8,392 nt of DNA, from the NCBI GenBank assembly GCA_002478545.1, contig DLOY01000083.1, positions 15,209 to 23,600 of the forward strand, written 5' to 3'. A program made the translations under genes and the position numbers. Under the pieces are notes generated by a model that did no database searches, was not told where the DNA came from, and worked only from the letters and a program-made list of their open reading frames with translations. Of this stretch, positions 5,827-8,392 are shown in pieces (positions within the stretch are counted from its first letter, which is position 1; each line of letters opens with the position of its first letter). This stretch comes from Micrococcales bacterium UBA7472. GTDB lineage: Bacteria > Actinomycetota > Actinomycetes > Actinomycetales > Microbacteriaceae.

Positions 5827-6300
5827 ATGTCTGATGAAAAGCTGGTGCAGCGGGCTAAAAATGTCCTGTTGCACCAGCTTTCTCGTTCTATGAAGACTGA
5901 GCACCAATTGCGTCAGGTGCTCCAAAAGCGTGAAATACCACTCGAGATTGCGGACGAGGTAATTCTTCGCTTTACCGAAGCTCAGCTGATTGACGATGAA
6001 GCGTATGCCAGGGCATTTGTGGCCGGTCGAATCGCATGTGGCGGAAAATCTAAATCAGTATTGCGCCGTGAACTGAGACAAAAAGGTGTGAGTGACGAGA
6101 TTTCCTCTCGGGCTTTGGCGGACATTGATCGAGATGCGGAATACGAGCTGGCACTTGGCTTGGCTCAAAAACGGATTCGAGCGTTATCTCAACTCGACCA
6201 TGCAATAAAGCAAAGACGGTTGCAGGGTTTTCTTTTGAGGCGTGGCTTCGATGGTGAGATTGTTCGACGAGCCATCGCCAGCGCACTAGCGTCAGAGTAA
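5827..6300 (+). CDS. recX: Regulatory protein RecX
   Basis: RecX binds RecA filaments and limits RecA ATPase and strand-exchange activity. The 157-residue protein shows the tandem three-helix pattern of the family: AKNVLLHQLSRSMKTEHQLRQVLQKREIP with EAQLIDDEAYARAFVAGR (about 10-67), then KSVLRRELRQKGVS (about 76-89), and the C-terminal RRLQGFLLRRGFDGEIVRRAI repeat. ATG 5827 lies two bases after the recA TAA with no evident Shine-Dalgarno, so it probably depends on translational coupling or read-through from recA. A later ATG at 5890 would remove conserved residues (AKNVLLHQLS) and is less likely. A strong RNA hairpin lies within codons 4-19 and may reduce recX expression relative to recA. The stop TAA overlaps the putative miaB -10. 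Confidence 0.94.
   Translation: MSDEKLVQRAKNVLLHQLSRSMKTEHQLRQVLQKREIPLEIADEVILRFTEAQLIDDEAYARAFVAGRIACGGKSKSVLRRELRQKGVSDEISSRALADIDRDAEYELALGLAQKRIRALSQLDHAIKQRRLQGFLLRRGFDGEIVRRAIASALASE
5838..5881 (+). other. 17-bp RNA hairpin within the start of recX (possible attenuator)
   Basis: The arms AAAGCTGGTGCA (5838-5849) and TGCACCAGCTTT (5870-5881) are perfectly complementary over 12 bp. Pairing continues inward through 5850-5854 with 5865-5869 (three Watson-Crick, two G-T pairs), leaving a 10-nt loop. Only TTTCTC follows, so the T tract is weak. It lies 14 nt after the recA stop, entirely in recX coding sequence. In E. coli a terminator between recA and recX keeps RecX low; this could be an in-gene equivalent, or could hinder translation of recX. 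Confidence 0.6.
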
Positions 6301-6303
6301 AAT
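6275..6303 (+). promoter_or_regulatory. Candidate promoter for (near-)leaderless miaB
   Basis: TCGCCA (6275-6280, four of six matches to TTGACA), a 17-bp spacer and TAAAAT (6298-6303, five of six to TATAAT) form a good housekeeping-type promoter. The -10 overlaps the recX stop TAA. A start near 6310 leaves at most a few bases before ATG 6313, and the preceding CTCCCCGTT contains no Shine-Dalgarno. The motifs are seen; activity is inferred. Confidence 0.5.
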
Positions 6304-6312
6304 CTCCCCGTT

Positions 6313-7782
6313 ATGACTCTTACCTATGAAGTTCGCACCTACGGGTGTCAGATGAACGTTCATGACTCTGAACGCATTTCTGGCCTATTGGAGAGTGCGG
6401 GCTATGCCAAGGCGGAGGGTCCGGACGCTGACTTAGTCGTCTTCAACACCTGTGCCGTGCGCGAAAACGCAGACAACAAGCTTTACGGAAACCTGGGGCT
6501 GTTGCTACCGAAGAAGGAGGCAAATCCCAACCTTCAAATCGCTGTTGGCGGTTGCCTGGCCCAGAAGGATCAGGACACAATCATCAAAAAAGCCCCTTGG
6601 GTTGATGTCGTTTTCGGAACTCACAACATGGGTTCGTTGCCTGCCCTTTTGGAGCGCTCTCGCCATAATCGCGAGGCTCAGGTTGAAATTCTCGAGTCTC
6701 TAGAGGTTTTCCCGTCCACCCTTCCCACCAAGCGCGATTCGGCATACGCCGGATGGGTGTCCATCTCCGTTGGCTGCAACAACACCTGCACCTTTTGCAT
6801 CGTTCCGTCCCTGCGCGGTAAGGAGAAGGACCGTCGTCCCGGTGAGATCCTGGCTGAAGTGGAGGCCCTCGTTGCTGATGGTGCCGTAGAGGTTACGCTA
6901 CTTGGTCAAAATGTGAACACCTATGGTGTTGAGTTCGGTGATAAGGGGGCATTCGCCAAGTTGCTGCGTGCCTGCGGTCGAATTGATGGTCTTGAGCGCG
7001 TTCGATTCACCTCACCTCACCCAGCTGCGTTTACAGATGACGTGATTTTGGCTATGGCCGAAACTCCGAACGTGATGCCGCAGCTGCACATGCCGTTGCA
7101 ATCGGGGTCGGATCGGATTCTCAAGCAGATGCGAAGAAGCTACCGATCCGATAAGTATCTGGGCATCCTCGACCGAGTTCGGGCCGCAATACCTGGGGCG
7201 GCCATAACCACCGACATAATCGTTGGCTTCCCTGGCGAGACCGAAGAAGATTTTGAGCAGACCATGGAGGTTGTCCGCAAATCCCGATTCAGTGCGGCGT
7301 TCACGTTCCAGTACTCCAAACGTCCGGGCACCCCAGCGGCGGACATGACAGGTCAGCTTCCCAAGGAGGTGGTTCAAGAGCGATACGAGCGACTACTCGC
7401 TCTGGTGAACCAGATTGCGTGGGAGGAAAATCAGGCGTTGATTGGCTCAGATGTTGAGGTATTGGTTGCCACGGGTGAGGGTCGAAAGGATGCGCAGACA
7501 AATCGCATGTCTGGCCGTGGCCGCGATAATCGCTTGGTGCACTTTGAGATTCCACAGGGCCACGAGGCGCCTCGTCCTGGCGATCTGGTCACAGTCACGG
7601 TAACGCAAGCGGCCCCCTATCACCTGGTGGCAGATGTAACCGAAAGCTCGACTTATGAGCTGAGGCGAACTCGAGGGGGAGATGCTCACGATCGAAGGCA
7701 GCTAGAGAGCTGCGGTGCCCCAACTCCAGGATCTGGAAAAGTCACACTGGGAATTCCAATTAGAAGCTCTCGTGCCCTTTGA
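6313..7782 (+). CDS. miaB: tRNA-2-methylthio-N6-isopentenyladenosine methylthiotransferase MiaB
   Basis: This radical-SAM enzyme with two iron-sulfur clusters adds a methylthio group at C2 of N6-isopentenyl-A37 in tRNAs reading UNN codons. The 489 residues comprise the N-terminal methylthiotransferase domain with its cluster cysteines C12, C47 and C81 (in YGCQMN, NTCAVRE, GGCLAQ); the radical-SAM motif C155-x3-C159-x2-C162 in SVGCNNTCTFCIVP; the RGKEKDRR segment, which favours MiaB over MtaB/RimO; and a C-terminal TRAM domain (about 375-445, from ALIGSDVEVLV). The tail of about 40 residues after the TRAM domain, ending near GKVTLGIPI, resembles actinobacterial MiaB proteins. ATG 6313 lacks a Shine-Dalgarno and lies 12 nt after recX, just behind a good -10. 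The 3' end overlaps miaA, which acts immediately before it in the pathway, by 11 nt. Confidence 0.96.
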   Translation: MTLTYEVRTYGCQMNVHDSERISGLLESAGYAKAEGPDADLVVFNTCAVRENADNKLYGNLGLLLPKKEANPNLQIAVGGCLAQKDQDTIIKKAPWVDVVFGTHNMGSLPALLERSRHNREAQVEILESLEVFPSTLPTKRDSAYAGWVSISVGCNNTCTFCIVPSLRGKEKDRRPGEILAEVEALVADGAVEVTLLGQNVNTYGVEFGDKGAFAKLLRACGRIDGLERVRFTSPHPAAFTDDVILAMAETPNVMPQLHMPLQSGSDRILKQMRRSYRSDKYLGILDRVRAAIPGAAITTDIIVGFPGETEEDFEQTMEVVRKSRFSAAFTFQYSKRPGTPAADMTGQLPKEVVQERYERLLALVNQIAWEENQALIGSDVEVLVATGEGRKDAQTNRMSGRGRDNRLVHFEIPQGHEAPRPGDLVTVTVTQAAPYHLVADVTESSTYELRRTRGGDAHDRRQLESCGAPTPGSGKVTLGIPIRSSRAL

Positions 7783-8392
7783 AGTAATCGCGATAGTTGG
7801 CCCTACCGCCGGTGGGAAGACAGCGCTGGCAATTGATTTGGCTAGGACATTGGCCAAAGATGGCCTCAGACCCGAGATTGTCAATGCTGACGCAATGCAG
7901 CTCTATTCACACATGAACATCGGCACAGCGAAGCTAAGTGAGGCCGAGCGCTCAGAGTTCCCGCATCACCTTTTCGATGTAATCACCCCCGATCAGGAAA
8001 TGTCGGCGGTTCAATACAAGGCGATAGCTAGAGGCGCTATTGATGACATCTTGGCTAGGGGAGCTGTACCGATTGTGGTCGGGGGAAGCATGTTTTACCT
8101 TGCCGCTGCCCTAGATGAGCTGGAGTTCGCGCCCACGGATCCTGAAATACGAACCCGGCTCGAGCGCGAGGCAGAGGAACTGGGTGGAACAACTTTGCAT
8201 GACCGACTTAGTGAAAAGGATCCGATTACTGCTTCGAGAATTCCCGCCCAGAATATTCGTCGAGTCATTAGGGCTCTCGAGGTCATTGAAATCACGAAAT
8301 CCCCATATCAGTCCCAGTTGCCTGAGCCCAAGAGCTATCGACCCACGCTTTGGATTGGGGTTTCAGTTGAGAGAGAGGAACTAAAGGCTCGC
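7772..8392 (+). CDS. miaA: tRNA dimethylallyltransferase MiaA, N-terminal part (runs off window)
   Basis: MiaA transfers a dimethylallyl group from DMAPP to N6 of A37 in tRNA, making the substrate of MiaB. The 207 visible residues (family about 300) include the P-loop GPTAGGKT (10-17), NADAMQLYSHMNIGTAKLS (38-56) with the conserved Asp40, PHHLFDVITP (64-73), and the QNIRRVIRALEVIE segment that contacts tRNA and substrate. GTG 7772 gives the normal nine-residue lead to the P-loop and a weak AGAAG five bases upstream; it overlaps the miaB end by 11 nt. An in-frame GTG at 7715 would add 19 residues lying entirely in miaB and is less likely. One oddity: the usually conserved GG-[ST]-G-L-Y motif reads GGSMFY (104-109). 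The reading frame is otherwise intact, so I call a functional gene cut by the window end. Confidence 0.94.
   Translation, partial: MPFEVIAIVGPTAGGKTALAIDLARTLAKDGLRPEIVNADAMQLYSHMNIGTAKLSEAERSEFPHHLFDVITPDQEMSAVQYKAIARGAIDDILARGAVPIVVGGSMFYLAAALDELEFAPTDPEIRTRLEREAEELGGTTLHDRLSEKDPITASRIPAQNIRRVIRALEVIEITKSPYQSQLPEPKSYRPTLWIGVSVEREELKAR

Noticed and set aside
5890..6300. Later ATG as the recX start, leaving the hairpin as an ordinary intergenic terminator
   Set aside because: It would delete the conserved AKNVLLHQLS helix; the 5827 start fits family alignments better, though it has no Shine-Dalgarno.
7012..7377. 121-residue reading frame on the minus strand
   Set aside because: It is antisense to the conserved radical-SAM part of miaB, has no recognisable domain or start signal, and is best explained as a coding shadow.
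7715..7771. Upstream GTG start for miaA
   Set aside because: It would add 19 residues wholly within the miaB end, whereas MiaA proteins normally begin a few residues before the P-loop, as GTG 7772 does.
8115..8384. 89-residue + strand reading frame in another frame
   Set aside because: It overlaps miaA, whose frame shows clear family motifs throughout; this is a shadow frame.
1..8392. Mobile element, CRISPR array, tRNA/rRNA gene, toxin-antitoxin or novel multigene system
   Set aside because: Genes are tightly packed, syntenic core actinobacterial genes; no terminal repeats, transposase, repeat-spacer pattern or RNA gene was seen.

Overview
The window is a core-genome segment of an actinobacterium, all genes on the + strand. 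The order rnj - ftsK - pgsA - cinA - clgR - DUF3046 - recA - recX - miaB - miaA is a known actinobacterial arrangement. DUF3046 and ClgR are essentially restricted to that phylum. Base composition looks moderate for Actinobacteria, intergenic gaps are tiny, and starts are partly GTG/TTG or lack a Shine-Dalgarno sequence. That would fit a streamlined, moderate-GC Microbacteriaceae-like organism, but the exact lineage is an inference.

Layout. 1-465 is the 3' end of RNase J, closed by a hairpin terminator at 461-504. 508-2982 is the DNA translocase FtsK, beginning three bases after the terminator's T tract. pgsA (2972-3520) and the stand-alone CinA/PncC amidohydrolase gene (3517-3999) follow with overlapping ends. 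After a 79-base gap come clgR (4079-4393, TTG start chosen from a strong Shine-Dalgarno) and a DUF3046 gene (4393-4620) that overlaps it by one base. 4621-4768 is the recA control region. recA (4769-5824) and recX (5827-6300) are two bases apart. miaB (6313-7782) has its own likely promoter, and miaA (7772 to the window edge) overlaps its end and is truncated.

How the genes work together. recA/recX form a recombination and DNA-damage module; miaB/miaA act on A37 of the same tRNAs. FtsK (chromosome segregation), PgsA (phospholipid synthesis), CinA (NAD salvage), ClgR (protease regulation) and RNase J (RNA decay) are housekeeping functions.

No mobile element, CRISPR array, tRNA or rRNA, or clearly novel multigene system is visible. 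The interest lies in compact overlapping regulation: (i) a LexA-type SOS box forming the centre of a perfect 17-bp hairpin between the DUF3046 gene and recA; (ii) a close match to the actinobacterial RecA-NDp (PafBC-type) promoter nearer recA, so two damage inputs; (iii) a strong 17-bp hairpin inside the first codons of recX, which may attenuate recX; (iv) an extended -10 motif in the descending arm of the rnj terminator, placed for a leaderless ftsK mRNA; and (v) a near-leaderless promoter for miaB overlapping the recX stop codon.
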